Assembly (NCBI GenBank): GCA_014905825.1 | Contig: JACGCN010000028.1 | Location: 186,001 to 250,000 of the forward strand | DNA: 64,000 nt | Direction: 5' to 3' | From: Lyophyllum atratum | Lineage: Eukaryota; Basidiomycota; Agaricomycetes; Agaricales; Lyophyllaceae | In this document: piece by piece, positions 12,279 through 24,920 of the stretch | Numbering within the stretch: the stretch's first letter is position 1 | Layout: every line of letters begins with the position of its first letter | Notes under the pieces: model-generated | Told to the model about the DNA's origin: nothing | The model's input: the letters and a program-made list of their open reading frames with translations, nothing else | Databases searched by the model: none | Position numbers and translations under genes: made by a program

Positions 12279-14881
12279 ATATATAGAGCAATGACTAACC
12301 TACAATGTAATTGTGTCCAGTATTGAAATGCCAGCAGTTAGATGAATTTTGTTCCATGCTACCACACCTCTCGATCGACTAGACGATCATTAGCCGTCAC
12401 ACATGTCGGGCTTTATGTCTTCATGCAGAGGTGCTGATGTTTAGGACATCTGTGTCATGTGAGGCCCACTGGTCGCCGTGATCCAATGGTCGCGAATTGC
12501 TTCAATTTTTTTTTACTTTTCCCAATATGTATCTACCCTTGTTGCTGTGTATCAGCTTTATTTTGAGCGCGAAATTTGAAACCGATAGATGCGTGACGTG
12601 GCGATTGAGGTCAGAAAAATGTTGACAAAGTAGACCTCGCGAGGCTCTAGAATACGAGCCAATTTCAATCACAACATACGCATTCTAAGCCTTGTATTTG
12701 AGAGGCAACTTTCATGACTGAGCAGGTACGGGAGTGCCATCACATGAACACACTCGTAGAGCTTTACCACCGATATTGAATGATCCTCTACCACATACAT
12801 GACGATATAGAGCCATTGAGGATTATCAGTCTTCCAAATATGAGAGACTTCCCGATCGGGCACGCGTTGTTTGGTCATAATTTTGCCTATTGTTGGCAGG
12901 TGATGTTTGGGCTCGTCTGACCTGAACCTGACCTCGTCATCCTACTCCTCCTCGTTTAACTCTCCTCCAGTCTGCCACCGCTCGCGATGTCTCACCTGGC
13001 CTCTGGAAGTTTTAATCGACTGGGGTGGACCCAGTCACAGAGTTTTGTTCGTCAAAGGAGGTTCAACAAAGTCCATACTGAATCCCACTTGCCAAGTGAA
13101 TGTGCCGCTAGGATTGGTAGCGCGATCGTCGGTATCTAGATCACGGTATACTCTGAGAATAATAACCGATTACTTCTACTGTCAGGCTGTCATGATCCAT
13201 GGGTTTAATGCTCAAGTATGCTGCGATCGACGATGAGCCGTCACAAACTCAACAGCCTAGTCCGCCCTCCTCGATCGGCATGACCTCTAACCATCTGTCA
13301 GTCGCCCCAACGTGAAATGCTCTGATTCTGGAAGAAAGGACATATCATCCCCGAAATCGAGGGCGGTTGTTAAGAATGAGGTGAACGTCAATTGTGGAAG
13401 CCGTGGTGAGTATCTCAACTCCTGCAGCTATTTGCGACCAATAACCCCTAAAACTTCAAATGCTGTCAAAGCAAAACTTGAGATAGCAGCTCGGTGTTCG
13501 CAGTAGACAGTGCCACCGCCAACGATCGGAGGCCATCGCACTCGCCGTTGAGGGTGGCAGTAACGGCAGCCAGAAGGCGACAAGCACTCTTAACTGTAGT
13601 CACAGTTATCCCGTTCTTGAGGGACGTGTGATCCTCGTGTCTTTTAAGAGACGAGACACGAAAGTAAATTCAATTGCCGGTATGTCAGTGACACGTTCAT
13701 TGCCTAATCCAGGAAACGTGTAAAATTCCAACATGCGTACATGGCCCTGCGTCCTCCCGCTAGCTCTGCACTCATCGCACCTTATGCGCAGTCCAATAGT
13801 TATCGGCCCCGCCATTCGACAACGAAGCCGTCATGATTTTCTATATGAACTGGGTGGGAGTAACCTTCATGTCGAAGAGTAAGACCGTGACAACAGATGG
13901 CGCAGCAATTGTGCGTTACATGAAGGGGACACTTATCCTTCATTAGCTTCAGCGTATGCTTAATGGCTATGGGTAAGCTCCCTGCCTACTTATGGATTGG
14001 AACTCGTTAATACTATGGTTCCCGTAGACAAAATTTGCTTGTAACCTTCAACGGTTTCACCAAGCGCACTCACAGTCTTCAGTAAGTACATGTATTTGAC
14101 CGTAGAGTGTACGATATTGACCGACGTCTAGCGAAGGGAGTCAATCGGGCCTCTCAGGCCGCCACTTCTGTGTCACTCTGCGTTTGAGTGAATGCGTCCC
14201 ATGACTCCCTAAGCGGCAAGCCTAGGATCCGACGACCAATCACAAGCCTGGGTTTTTCTTCCACTTACTCCACAAGACACCCTATTGCACGCAAGGCTGC
14301 GTCCGAATCGCCATTTTTGCGTGCAAAAGCATGCGAGATGCGGCATGGGCTCCTCTCGCATGACGTCTCTTGGGCATCTCCTTATTATGATTCTCAAGCT
14401 TGGGCTACTTGGCTCACCTCGGAGTCTCAGATATCTTAGGCTTTTAGCCGTCATGTTTGCTGGTTTGCTCACTCCTTTCCCTCATGAATACAAACGATTT
14501 TTCATGCGGTAATCCGTTGGTCGTGGCATTTGAATTTTTACGGGTTTCTTTCTCGTGTTTATAGCCTTTCACCTCGCCTTATTGTGCGTGTGCGAACGTT
14601 CTCACTTAAACCCACCCTCTGGAACGCTATACTGAGCCTTTTGAAGCTTGGTTCCAATTTCCGTCGCTGGAGGTCCGCTGCGACGCAGGAAATTGAAGGC
14701 GTATCTGGCTATGATTTCGATGACAAATAGCTGCTCCTCGGAGCCTCTGAAACTCAAGGTCGTACTAAGGAGCCTCCAGCCTCCTTTCTTCTACAGACCT
14801 CCTCGCACCCCTTTATGGGATTTCATCTTGCAGGCGGCTTTTGTATTCCATGACTAGGTAAAGGGGCGGGCTTTCTTATAC
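12279..14881. other. Long gene-poor stretch
   Basis: 2.6 kb with only short frames. None shows a family motif. I see no transposon ends or long repeats, and nothing that supports a gene. Confidence 0.45.
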
Positions 14882-14888
14882 TATAAAA
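14882..14888 (+). promoter_or_regulatory. TATA box of the DUF5648-like gene
   Basis: TATAAAA, 56 bp before the start codon of the gene at 14944. Confidence 0.6.
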
Positions 14889-14943
14889 ACTGTATGATTT
14901 CCTTGCCAAAGAGTCATCTTCCAACCCCGGAACATCTACAGCC

Positions 14944-15531
14944 ATGAAGTTTACCAGCTTCGCCATTTCTTCTGTCCTCAGCGCCTTTTGTGTTCTTGCA
15001 GTTCGTGGCCTTTAGTTTCTTCTCTACCTACAGCGGCATACTTATCTATCCTTCCAGGTGCACGCTCAGGGTGCTCCTCAGCGCTGCGCCGACCCCAGGC
15101 AGGCCACTCCATGGTACCGCTCGTTCAAAGCCAACGTCGTCGATCATTTCTACACCGCTAGCCGCACCGAATGGCTGAACTCGATCAATGCCCTTGGGTA
15201 CCGCAACGAGGGTATCGCTGGCTACGTCTTCCGGAACCAGCAACCCGGCACAGTTCCTTTCTATCGTGATTACAACAGCCAAAGGACCGACCATTTCTAC
15301 ACCAGGAGCCTTCAAGAAAGCCGCAATGCTGTAATGTCGCTTGGTTACACCGCTGAGGGTATCACAGGTTGGATCTACCCCACCGCTTCCTGCGGCGGCG
15401 TCCCCTTGTACCGTCTATTCAATTCAGCCCGTTTCGACCACTTCTACACAACCTCCGTGGCCGAGCGCAACTCCGCTCTCAACAACGGGTATAATAACGA
15501 GGGTATCGCTGGTTATATCCTCCCTTACTGA
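14944..15531 (+). CDS. Secreted DUF5648-like repeat protein
   Basis: Model: join(14944..15000, 15058..15531), 176 residues. Exon 1 encodes only the signal peptide (MKFTSFAISSVLSAFCVLA). The mature protein is three tandem units of about 47 residues. Each has a P-x-Y-R or P-F-Y-R start, a D-H-F-Y-T core, then GY-x-x-EGI-(A/T)-G-(Y/W). The DHFYT cores lie near 15145, 15290 and 15437. This is the pattern of the DUF5648 family, common in secreted proteins of basidiomycetes and bacteria. The function is unknown; a lectin-like carbohydrate-binding fold has been a guess for such repeats. The N-terminal part has one Cys and the third unit another. Confidence 0.85.
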
Positions 15532-17694
15532 GCCATTCGGTGGGCACCTTTTCTCGTTCACTTCTCGACTTTTTGGTGACTGTTTCGTCGCTTTTAGTTC
15601 TCGGCCTTATCCACCCCGCTCCTTTTTTCGGTCACTTCTCGACTTTCCTGACCTTTGGTTTGCGCTTTTGATTCTCAGCGCCACTCGTTATCCACCCCAC
15701 TCCTTAAATCTACTGAAAATTCCCCTCCCTACCGCATTTGTATCGTAACGACAAAAACCTGTATATTGTCACAGGAATATTCGTTTAAAGTTGAACAGAG
15801 GGGCTTTTGAGCACAGTCATTTTCCTGAACAGTTCCGATCCCACAACGCACCTCAGTGAAAGCGCGATCAAGCCTTTTCCCCATTGCAATGTGAATTGCT
15901 TCGACTTGGTGTTTACCGCTGATTGCCAAGGTGTCATGACGAACAAACATAATCGGTCTAGAAAAAGTCGATGATCCAAAGTATGCCATCTTCCAAACTT
16001 AATCAAAACTGTCAAAATGGTCGAGAAGATGCTCAGCTGTCGGCCACTGAATCATGCGTGTCAAGTCCACCTAACCTTCATATTTCCGTCCACCTCATGC
16101 TTTCGACCGTTCTCGAATACCTAAATAGCGACTCGTCTTTATTAATGTGTTCTTATTCTCGACGGATTGAATCCGTGCCTAGGGATCAAGGGATCCTCAC
16201 TTCTCACTCCCCCCGTGCAAGAGTGATAAGATCAGCCTCTAACTTCCGAGAACGTGTTCTGACGTACGCTGAGGTTTTAGAACACTTGCATGCGGTCATT
16301 CTGAGTGCGCCATCGACGTCTTTCTCACAACACAGGTTAGAAAGCTTCCGGTGACCTTCTATTTCGAATTCACTTGCTCATTTTTCCTATAAGCTCTCTG
16401 ACCCTTCTTATTCTTATCACAAACGAAGTCGAAGGCCCTGGTTATGGGCGCAGAATTGTCGGACGTTACATGTGGTGCTTCTGGCAAAACCTCTGAATGT
16501 GTCGTGTGGTAAGCCACCGGACACAACGTTCATTAAGGCCCAGCTCTGGAAACTGATGGTCCTTGGCCGCCGACGTCAAGAAGATGGATGCCAATGCCAA
16601 ACAAAACGCGAAGGAGTCTGTCACTTCTTATTTTAGCGCAAAGTAGATTGAGCCCTTGTTAACGCTCCTCCGCTTCCCGTAGACTTAACAGAACCAAGGA
16701 CTTTGTTTGCCGTATTGACACTCACGCATCGGAAAGCGGACCACCTCAATCCGAGGTGATTTTCGAAATGTCCCAGGCGCGCGACGACGGATCCTTCCTA
16801 TTCTTTGAACTCAGCTGGGCAGCGGAGACTGGACGGGCGCAATTGAGCGCTTACTGTGGCTTAACTTTGCGCCTAATGAACTTTGTAACTTTCGACCCTT
16901 GAACTCCCCTCATGATCCCCCCAAGAGAGCCATTTTGTGGTGAATCGGTATCATTGAAATAACAAATACCACTTTCCCCTTCCGTGGATCCGCATGATTT
17001 AATGTCTGGCTTCAATCAATAGATGATGCTAAGACACGAACTGGCATGGCAATCCACGATGTCCATCAGCCCGCTTAGTACATGATCAAAGAATAGGCTA
17101 TAGAAACATAGAGACATCAGCTTTTCCCCATTGAACTAAGTGTCGTGGGCAGTTCTTACAAATTTGTAGCTCCTCGGGGAGACACGTCTACTGACACCAC
17201 GCAGACTGATTCGGAGGCACTAGTCCGGCTCAAAGGGGACCAATCAAGAAACCCTAAATCGAAGACGTGCCAGATTTTGAGTTGTTCTGGGACCTATTCT
17301 TCCACAAGCTCAACATACGGCACAGCGACGAACCTGGCTTCTTTTCCGTAATGCTTCCTTCTGGTCGTTAACAAATTGACCAATTTATCTGTGTTATCCC
17401 CTACCGGGACTTCAGATACAGTGGTCGCTTTGCTCGACGTCGGCTGTTACAACGTCTGGAGAGTCGGAAAAATTCCGAATTGCAGTCGTCAACCTAGAGT
17501 ATTAAGGAACTGCTCTCAGCGTTACCCTGCAGCGAAAGATGGCGGTACTATCACGCCCAATGGTCGATGTCACTGTCCCGCTCCCACGTGTTGCCGAACT
17601 TGGATCTCGCCTGACAGCCTCGAGTTAACCAGCATGCATTTATGGGACACGTTGATGTGAGATCCCATCCCATACATCCACCAAAACCCCCGCC
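15532..17694. other. Intergenic, no gene recognised
   Basis: At 15545-15700 there is an imperfect direct repeat just behind the DUF5648-like gene: a CACTTCTCGACTTT unit twice and a TTATCCACCCC unit twice. The rest has only short frames without family resemblance. Confidence 0.4.
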
Positions 17695-18719
17695 ATGACT
17701 GCCCCTCGCTACACCAAACTCGAAAACTCGCTGCTCGCACGGAACGTCGTTGGCTCCAAAAGATTCCACCCAGAGTTCTCCTTTCCCGATGCCGATGTCA
17801 TTCTACGATCCTTCGAGGGCACGCTGTACCGTATCCATTCATACACACTACGCACCACCTCTGGCCTCTTCGACACCATGTTCAATCTTCCACAACCTAT
17901 GAAATGCAAAGGCGCAAATCAGGGTCACCGCGAGCAGTTGGGGTCGGGGGAGGACGGAGATTACGAACCTGAAGAGATTCCTATCTACGAATCGGATTTC
18001 GTCCTCGAACGACTCCTTCGTCTCCTCTGCAGCATCCCTGTTCCATCCTGGGAATCATATGATGATGTGGACCGCGTGCTCACTGCAGCAGAGAAATGGG
18101 ACACGCCCGGGCCCATCGCCAGCATACGTGCCGCGTTGACCTGCCCACAGCTACTCACATCGGACCCACTACGCCTATACGTCCTCGCCAAGCATTTCGA
18201 CTGGAAAGAGGAAGCGAAGTTGGCTTCGACTCAAACGCTGAAGCTGAACTTGCATGACCCGATCCATGCTCCGACGCTGGCCCGATTATCATCTAAGGAT
18301 CTGTTGCCGTTGTTGAATCTCCATCGGAAACGGCGTGATATGTTTAAGAGGCTCATTGACAGCCCCGAACGATTTGCTGCAGGAAATAGGTAAACCTTAG
18401 TTCTTGCTTCTCGGACTTCGCATTGACTCACGTGGTTTGCAGTTCGCCATATCACTGCAGCCGATGTGGAATAACGCAGCTGGACAATCATACGTGGAGA
18501 GAGTACAAAAACGCCATGTTCGCGGAAATTGATAGAAGGCCGCTTGGAGACACTTTGGGGGTGGTGGTGGGACCATCGGCGGACTGGCCGGAATCAAAAG
18601 CCTGTTGGGAGGCGACGTGTAAGATGGAGGGATGCGGAGGGTCGAACTACGACAGAATTGCGACGCTGCGGCAGATTCGGAACTGTATTGACCTCTTGCC
18701 ATCCACGACAGATGATTGA
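17695..18719 (+). CDS. BTB/POZ domain protein, two-exon copy
   Basis: Model: join(17695..18389, 18443..18719), 323 residues. Near residue 28 it has the BTB start typical of basidiomycetes (FPDADVILRSFEGTLYRIHSYTLRTTSG), then the usual E-R-L-L-R-L-L and W-E-S-Y-D-D-V-D blocks. The C-terminal exon carries a Cys cluster (CSRCG, later CWEATC and GCGG), possibly a small zinc-binding unit. BTB domains mediate dimerisation and partner binding, for example with Cullin-3. The C-terminal module is of unknown function. A paralogue lies at 22270 and a decayed copy at about 42900-43715. Its 53-nt intron is absent from both. Confidence 0.85.
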
Positions 18720-20016
18720 CGGTCTTTGGGCGTTTTCTCGAACGGATTGTACTGGTAGCTCTGTACTTAGAATAAAATGTAGAAGGGTTCCATCATTTTC
18801 GGAAAGACATACCGTCACCTATTGCTCGCCATAGAGCGACACTTCGAGCAGGGACCCCGTGAGGCCGAGACTCGACATAATGATGCGCATGCTTCACCAC
18901 GCTTGAGACATGCATGACCACCCTGGAAATCGAACAGTCCGTCGGCACCAGTCAATCTATCTCCCCGTTTCTTGTATTCGACTAGCCAGAGGAGTATGCG
19001 AGAGTTGGACAGCCCTGAGGAAAGACGTGGCACCAGGCGCGCAGAACGAAGGATTTGGTTGAAGGGTAAGCGTTACAGTAAGAGGTGTTCAGGGTCCCAA
19101 TTTTCTGGTTGAAGACACCAAACCGCATCAAGGGTGGATATGTTGCGGAATTGTGGCATTGGGCAGATGGGAGCTCTTGATTCACCCGGGATCATGAGAT
19201 AAGATGCGCAAATCCGAGCAAAATCTGACTAGAAGATATAAGTATAGGGGATGCAGTCAACATCTCGGTAGACATAAAATCCTAAGAAGCTGAGAGCCTT
19301 TCCTTCGGAGTAGTCGAAAGAGCAACTTGCATGGAAATTTGAGAAAAAACAAGTACGACCAAAGGCGGCCAGGCCAGGGCCGGTCGGCATTTGCCTAGAC
19401 GTCACGTGCTTGGTTTCTATTTATAAAACACAAAATCGCTCAGCCTTGTTTCACCTTGCATCGCCTTGTCAGAAACAGGAGGAGGACTGCGCAGTGTACA
19501 CATTCCCAACACAAACATACTTTCTTTTGTCTCAACAAAAGTGGCATTTGACTCACCGCAATCGGTCTTCCCGGGGCGGCACCGCACAGCTTCAACTGGT
19601 ACGTTTGCCTTTACGTGGCGGATTTCAACACTCTCTGTAGTGCAGTAGGAATGCTCGAGTATACTACTACTGGACTGACGAAGTCTTCTAAAACGCGAAG
19701 GCCCCCATCTCCCCGCCGCCACTGCAACGACGCTAAGCAGTAATTGGTTTGCAGGATGAACGGGACGTGATTCCACATGATATTCCGTGCCCGCCAAAGT
19801 CCATTTGTGCACAGGAATGGTGAGGTCCCGGAAAGCCCGATCGCCGCGATCGCCGTATTGTATTCCGGTCTAATGATCCTTTCAAGCAATGCGACAAACG
19901 ATATTGGACCATTCCATTTTCAGCGACGAGTTCATGGAACGCGCTTTTGTATTAAAGGCCGTTGAAAATCAACCTTGCCTATCTCATTTCTCCCTTCCCT
20001 TCTTTCTTTACCTGTC
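18720..20016. other. Intergenic, no gene recognised
   Basis: Short frames only. The right end must hold the promoter of the cupredoxin gene; a pyrimidine-rich tract lies just before its start codon. Confidence 0.4.
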
Positions 20017-21462
20017 ATGATTTACGCGTCCACATTTGGTTTCGTCCTCGCTGCTCTTCCTGCGGCTTTGGCTGCAAGCATTGATGTCTCTGTCGGTGCT
20101 GGCGGAAAATTAGCATTCGACCCTCAATTTGTTACTGCTGAGGCAGGTGACATGGTGAACTTCGTGTTGTGAGTAACGTGTAACAATTCTGTGCTCTCGA
20201 CTCACGTCCTGATCGTTAGCCATCCCAAAAACCACACTGTGACACAGTCGTCTTTCGAACAACCATGTGTTCCCCTCCAGGGTGGTGCCGACTCAGGATT
20301 GTGATTACTGCTGTTGTACAAAGCCGAGCACTACTGACATCCTTTTTTTAGCATGCCCGTCGCCGCGGAGACCGCAGGCCTTCCCAATTTTCAATTCCAC
20401 GTTGTCGACACAAATCCTGTGTGGATTCACTGTCAGCAGAAAGGTCACTGTGGACAAGGTCGGTGATATCTAACCCACCCAACGGAATTAGATTCTGACG
20501 TTCGATCTATCATCTCTAGGAATGGTCTTCGCGATCAACGCACCAGCAGATCCCAGCCCGAAGTCCTTCAAAGCTTTCCAGGATCTTGCCATCGCCACCA
20601 ATGGCACCGCAGCCAGCACAGACACGACCGCTTCGGGAGCTTCCACTTCGTCATACGTCACCCCTCCGGCTCCCCAATGGCAAACCGCTACCGCCACGGT
20701 TACGTGGGCCAACTCCGTGTACACCACGACCTACACCAGTTATGATGGCACCCCGCGTGAGTTATAATCCGTTCTTTCGTATTCGACACATTATTCAGGG
20801 CAATATCCACAGCTCCTACTCCCGCTCCCCAGCCTGCCGACCACAAGATCGTCGTGGGCGTAGACGGCCAGCTTGCATATGGCCCCTCGAACATCACTGC
20901 TGCTATCGGTGACACGGTCACGTTCGAGTTCCACCCCAAGAACCACACCGTTACCCAGTCTAGCTTCTTGAACCCGTGTAAGGCCCTTGCAGAGACCTCC
21001 ACGACTGGTCAAGTGGGATTCAAGTCCGGATTGTGCGTCTAGCTCGCTTTCTTCCTTCTTGTTCTTTTCTGACATCTATTTCAGCCAACCCGTCGCCGCC
21101 GATGCCACCGATTTCCCCACTTTCAAGATCACCATCAACGATGTTCGTACCCTGTCTCTCTTGAATGAAAACCTATGACTGAGCGATCGCTTTTTCAGAC
21201 TGCGCCCGTCTGGGGATACTGTGGCCAGACGAACCATTGCATCGCCGGTATGGTGTTCTCCATTAATGCGGTGGAATCCGGCCCCAACAACTTCGCTGCT
21301 TTCGTCGAACTTGCCAGGCGTTCAAATGCCACTTCCACCTCAACGGGTGGCACCGGCACTGGCTCCCCAAAGCCTACTTCAGGCGCTGTTCTGGGAGCAA
21401 CTATTTCATTGAGTGCCATTGTCGGACTGGGAGCTGTGGCCATGTTCTTCGCTATGCTTTGA
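20017..21462 (+). CDS. GPI-anchored protein with two cupredoxin domains
   Basis: Model: join(20017..20168, 20220..20300, 20352..20458, 20520..20756, 20813..21032, 21085..21142, 21199..21462), 372 residues. It begins with a signal peptide (MIYASTFGFVLAALPAALA). Two cupredoxin domains follow in tandem. Each opens with an FHPKNHTVTQSSF block giving the first His ligand and closes with a Cys-x-x-x-x-His-Cys-x-x-Gly-Met block: WIHCQQKGHCGQGM in domain 1 and WGYCGQTNHCIAGM in domain 2. These supply the type 1 copper Cys, His and Met ligands. Ser/Thr-rich linkers separate them, and a hydrophobic C-terminal segment (about the last 25 residues) looks like a GPI-anchor signal. The introns of the two domains fall at matching places, so it arose by internal duplication. 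The partner and redox role are unknown. Confidence 0.88.
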
Positions 21463-22269
21463 CGGACGTTTATCGACGAATCCCTTCACCCCCCATGCTA
21501 CGATTTACTATATCTCCGAACTCTTTCATCGAATAGAAAAGTCGGCGTAGTACAATATGTATATCGACAACCGCCGTTGTCAATAATTGCTATGCTTTGA
21601 TACACAAAGTATACTTGGACGGGCTATGCGAGATATGGATGTGTGAATTGGCATTAACAGTGACGCAAAACGCGCTGGTAAAGAATCACAATGAATCCGA
21701 AGAACCTTTACTCTCTATACATCATTCCAATCCCAAAACCTAAGGACGGGCTAAGATTCGGAACCGGGACATCATGAGAAACGCGTTCGTGACCCAGAGT
21801 AATCAGGTCCTTCGAAGGTGTAGGGGAGTCAGAGGTAAGTTGATGGACGGGCTGAAGTTTGACATGATCTGCCCGAGTATGCTTCTGAGTTCAGACCATG
21901 TCGAGAAAGGGTCGACAGAAATGAAGAACCACCCAAAGCTGAGCCCTTGATGTGAGAGAGACACCTACAGGCAAATGACGAACTTGAAAAGTAGAAGGTA
22001 TACGTATGATACATGCACTTACATGCATAACGCTAGTACTCTAACCTCCTCTGTAACTAAGAAACAGGGGAAGCGTCTGAATATTAAGCTCTACTCGAAC
22101 GTCTACTGATGTGTATCTGACATTGACCAAGTTAGGGACGAGACCCTGTTCACAAAACAAAAACGCCAATGTTATGATGTTGCGCAAGTTCCATCCACCT
22201 CGTGCCCAGGGTTCATGGCCACCCAGTGAACACGTTTTTGTCCACAGCACACCTTGCTTTAACTCCACC
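21463..22269. other. Intergenic, promoter region of the second BTB gene
   Basis: The 22111-22269 part is open in frame with the BTB gene. The sequence CCACCATGG at 22270 is a strong initiation context, so I exclude the upstream part from the coding region. Nothing else was recognised. Confidence 0.4.
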
Positions 22270-23148
22270 ATGGCCGCCGCCCAGCTCGAAGACCCGGCTC
22301 GCAAAATCCACCCAGCTTTCAACTCGAAAGAAGGAAACGTCGTTTTGCGCTCCGCAGAAGGCACGCTTTACCGCATTCCGTCATTTATATTGCGAAATAC
22401 ATCAGGGCTATTCCGCAGCGTCCTTCCTCCACCCCGGCAACTGGGGCAGAATGCAGAGGCGCAATTTACAGATCCGATTACGGTCGAGGAAAAGGACGTT
22501 TTCGTCGAGAGAATTTTGCGTCTGATTAGTGGAATGGAAACGCCGAGATGGGAGTCGTTCGATGAGATTGACGCCGTGCTTTCGCTCGCAGAGAAGTGGG
22601 ACGCACAAGGTCCAATCTCTGTAATTCGGTCAGCAATCACGGCGCCCAGGTTCCTAGCAGAGCCACTTCGCTTATACGTCACCGCTGTCCGCTTCGGTTG
22701 GGATCAAGAAGCCAGGCTTGCTTCGACATACACGTTAACGCTGTCTCTCTACGAGGAGCAGTACAGAGCTCAGCTGGAACGACTTCCAGCGAAGGACTTG
22801 ATGAAGCTTCTGGATTTCCATCGGCGGCGCAGGGACGAGTTCAGAGCCCTCATCGATGGCGATGAGCCTTTTGACGGGGGGAATTCTACCAATTACTTGT
22901 GCCCTGGGTGTGGGGAGAAAGTCGATAACTATACGTGGCGAGAGCTGAAGGCGAGGATGTTTTACGAGATGGATCAGAGGCCCATGGGCGACACTTTGGG
23001 GGGACTAGACATGGAGGAATGGCCGGAATCCATGGCGTGCTGGATTGCAAGCTGCAGGAAGGGCGAATGCGAAAGGCCTTATTACAACAAAGCAGTTACG
23101 TTGCGCGACATACAGGGCTGTATTGACAAGCTTCCGATTACGATTTGA
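22270..23148 (+). CDS. BTB/POZ domain protein, intronless copy
   Basis: A single uninterrupted frame of 292 residues. The start was chosen at the ATG in CCACCATGG rather than the upstream extension. Blocks shared with the 17695 copy are KEGNVVLRSAEGTLYRIPSF, VERILRLISGMETPRWESFD, LAEKWD, PLRLYVTAVRF, WRELKARMF and the closing DIQGCIDKLP. The C-terminal Cys cluster has the pairs CPGCG and CWIASC. The intron that splits the 17695 gene just after AAGN is absent here. The decayed copy at about 43 kb resembles this one more closely. Confidence 0.87.
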   Translation: MAAAQLEDPARKIHPAFNSKEGNVVLRSAEGTLYRIPSFILRNTSGLFRSVLPPPRQLGQNAEAQFTDPITVEEKDVFVERILRLISGMETPRWESFDEIDAVLSLAEKWDAQGPISVIRSAITAPRFLAEPLRLYVTAVRFGWDQEARLASTYTLTLSLYEEQYRAQLERLPAKDLMKLLDFHRRRRDEFRALIDGDEPFDGGNSTNYLCPGCGEKVDNYTWRELKARMFYEMDQRPMGDTLGGLDMEEWPESMACWIASCRKGECERPYYNKAVTLRDIQGCIDKLPITI

Positions 23149-23603
23149 CGAGATTTCTGATTGAGGCTAGGATGGGATGTGACAGAGCTGTGATTAGCAG
23201 AATATACCGGCTTTGTAACGGTTGATACTAGCAAATAGTTCCATTCGCTCTGGGCTTTTTCGATGCGGAAGGTCGAGGTATCGATTTCGAGAAGGGTTTC
23301 GGGAACAGTGAGGGGCAGCGGGAAGTATTTGCATACCTTTATTTTATTCCAACTGCGAGAAGACCTCATCGTTTTTTTTTCGTTCCAATCCTTTGGCTTT
23401 GAAGATCAATGTCGTGGGTTGCTACGGAGACTGGCAGTGGGAGGCGGGAACAGCTCGGGAACAGCCCGAGGCTGACAGTGACAGGAGAACATGTGGCAAT
23501 ATTTGTCTGGACACGTGGTTACAAACAAAGAACTTCATGCAGAATCATTGATCGCCATTCGGCGATCCTGCCAAAATTTCCATTCACCACGACCACCTCT
23601 ACC

Positions 23604-24762
23604 ATGTCTGAAGAGGAGGCTGATATCTCCCTGGATTCCATGTTCACAGTTAGTCCTATGCAACACTAAAGGGCTGATGTGTTCAACTTCATCCCAACGG
23701 CGCCTCAGGAACCGCCTCGGCCACCAACCCCAGATCCCACTATTGCAGTGTATAATCGCGAAAAATCGGGAAGCGCAGCAGCCGAGGATTGGAGGGAAAT
23801 TGAGATACAGCTCGTTGGGGCCCATCCTCTTTGGGGAAACTACCTGTTGGAAGCTTTCCTGCCTACATTCATTGTTGATCTCAATCGGTGCGGAACAGAT
23901 GGAACGCCGCTCGTGCTTTCGCTTCGTATCTCGATGAATACCAGGAACTCTACAACGACAGATTCGTCCTAGAACTCGGTGCAGGAGGTGCCCTTCCTAG
24001 TATTGTGGCGGCTAAAAATGGCGCTCGAAAGGTTTGGGAACATCATACCCTTCATACTCACACTAAAACTGCATCGCGATGTGCAGGTAGTGATCACTGA
24101 CTATCCCGACGATAACCTCGTACAAAATATTTCTTTAAACGTGGAGAGAAATATGTCCACTCCCGATCGAGATCGCGTTTCAATACAGGTGATCCACTAG
24201 ATTGATAGAGGTATACTTCATTTACCGATGGCTTTTAGGGGTATATCTGGGGGCGAGCGGTTGAACCCCTGCTGGATGCTCTTCCAAAACCCACATCGCG
24301 AGGCTTCGATTTGATAATCCTCTCGGATCTGATTTTCAATCATTCCCAGGTAAAGCAAACGTATATATCAGGCAGCTCGATTCTGATCATCTGTTTAGCA
24401 CGACGCGCTTCTCACAACATGTGAACTGGCTCTGGCACGTATACCTTCGGGGTCGTTGGTCTCATCTTTCAACCCATCCGTCTTGGTTTTCTACTCCCAT
24501 CACCGGCCACATCTCGCGCATCGGGATATGGAGTTCTTCCAAAAGGCTGAGGAACGTGGGTGGCAGTGCGAGGAGGTCTTGACACGGAAATTCACCGTGC
24601 GTTGATATTGTTCCAAGACTTGCACCATCTAAGAGACCTCGCTGCGAATAGCCGATGTTCCCGAACGATTCAGGCGAAGAATCCATCAGGTCTACCGTAC
24701 ACGGATGGAAGCTAACACGTTCGGCATTAGCTCCCAGTGGGAACACCAACGAGACTGCGTGA
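23604..24762 (+). CDS. EFM7: EFM7-type protein methyltransferase
   Basis: Model: join(23604..23648, 23709..23845, 23899..24031, 24087..24188, 24239..24349, 24399..24596, 24652..24762), seven exons and 278 residues. The family is the seven-beta-strand methyltransferase that modifies the N-terminus and a nearby lysine of elongation factor eEF1A (yeast Efm7/Nnt1). It shows the FTEPPRPPTP entry, LVGAHPLWGNYL-WNAARAFA, the AdoMet-binding VLELGAGGALPS loop (about 82-93), VVITDYPD after motif I, LIILSDLIFNH, and FYSHHRPHLAHRD near the catalytic pocket. The C-terminal STVHGWKLTR is also typical. The 60-nt first intron was chosen because the 23-nt alternative breaks the frame. It converges with the zinc-finger-like gene ending at 24921. 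Confidence 0.92.
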
Positions 24763-24920
24763 CATCTGTATAATTACGTGCGCCGCAGCAGGTTGGACAT
24801 AACTCATAACGGAATGAAAATGATATATGAAGAATATAAAACTACACATGTGATAAAGCGATAGTAGTCCTCAACGAAGACCCAACGGCTAGGTTGGTCC
24901 GTCTCCCTGCCCCTCCATCT

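Noticed and set aside
23649..23671. A 23-nt intron in the methyltransferase gene
   Set aside because: It breaks the reading phase. Using the acceptor at 23708 gives a 60-nt intron and the expected FTEPPRPP sequence.
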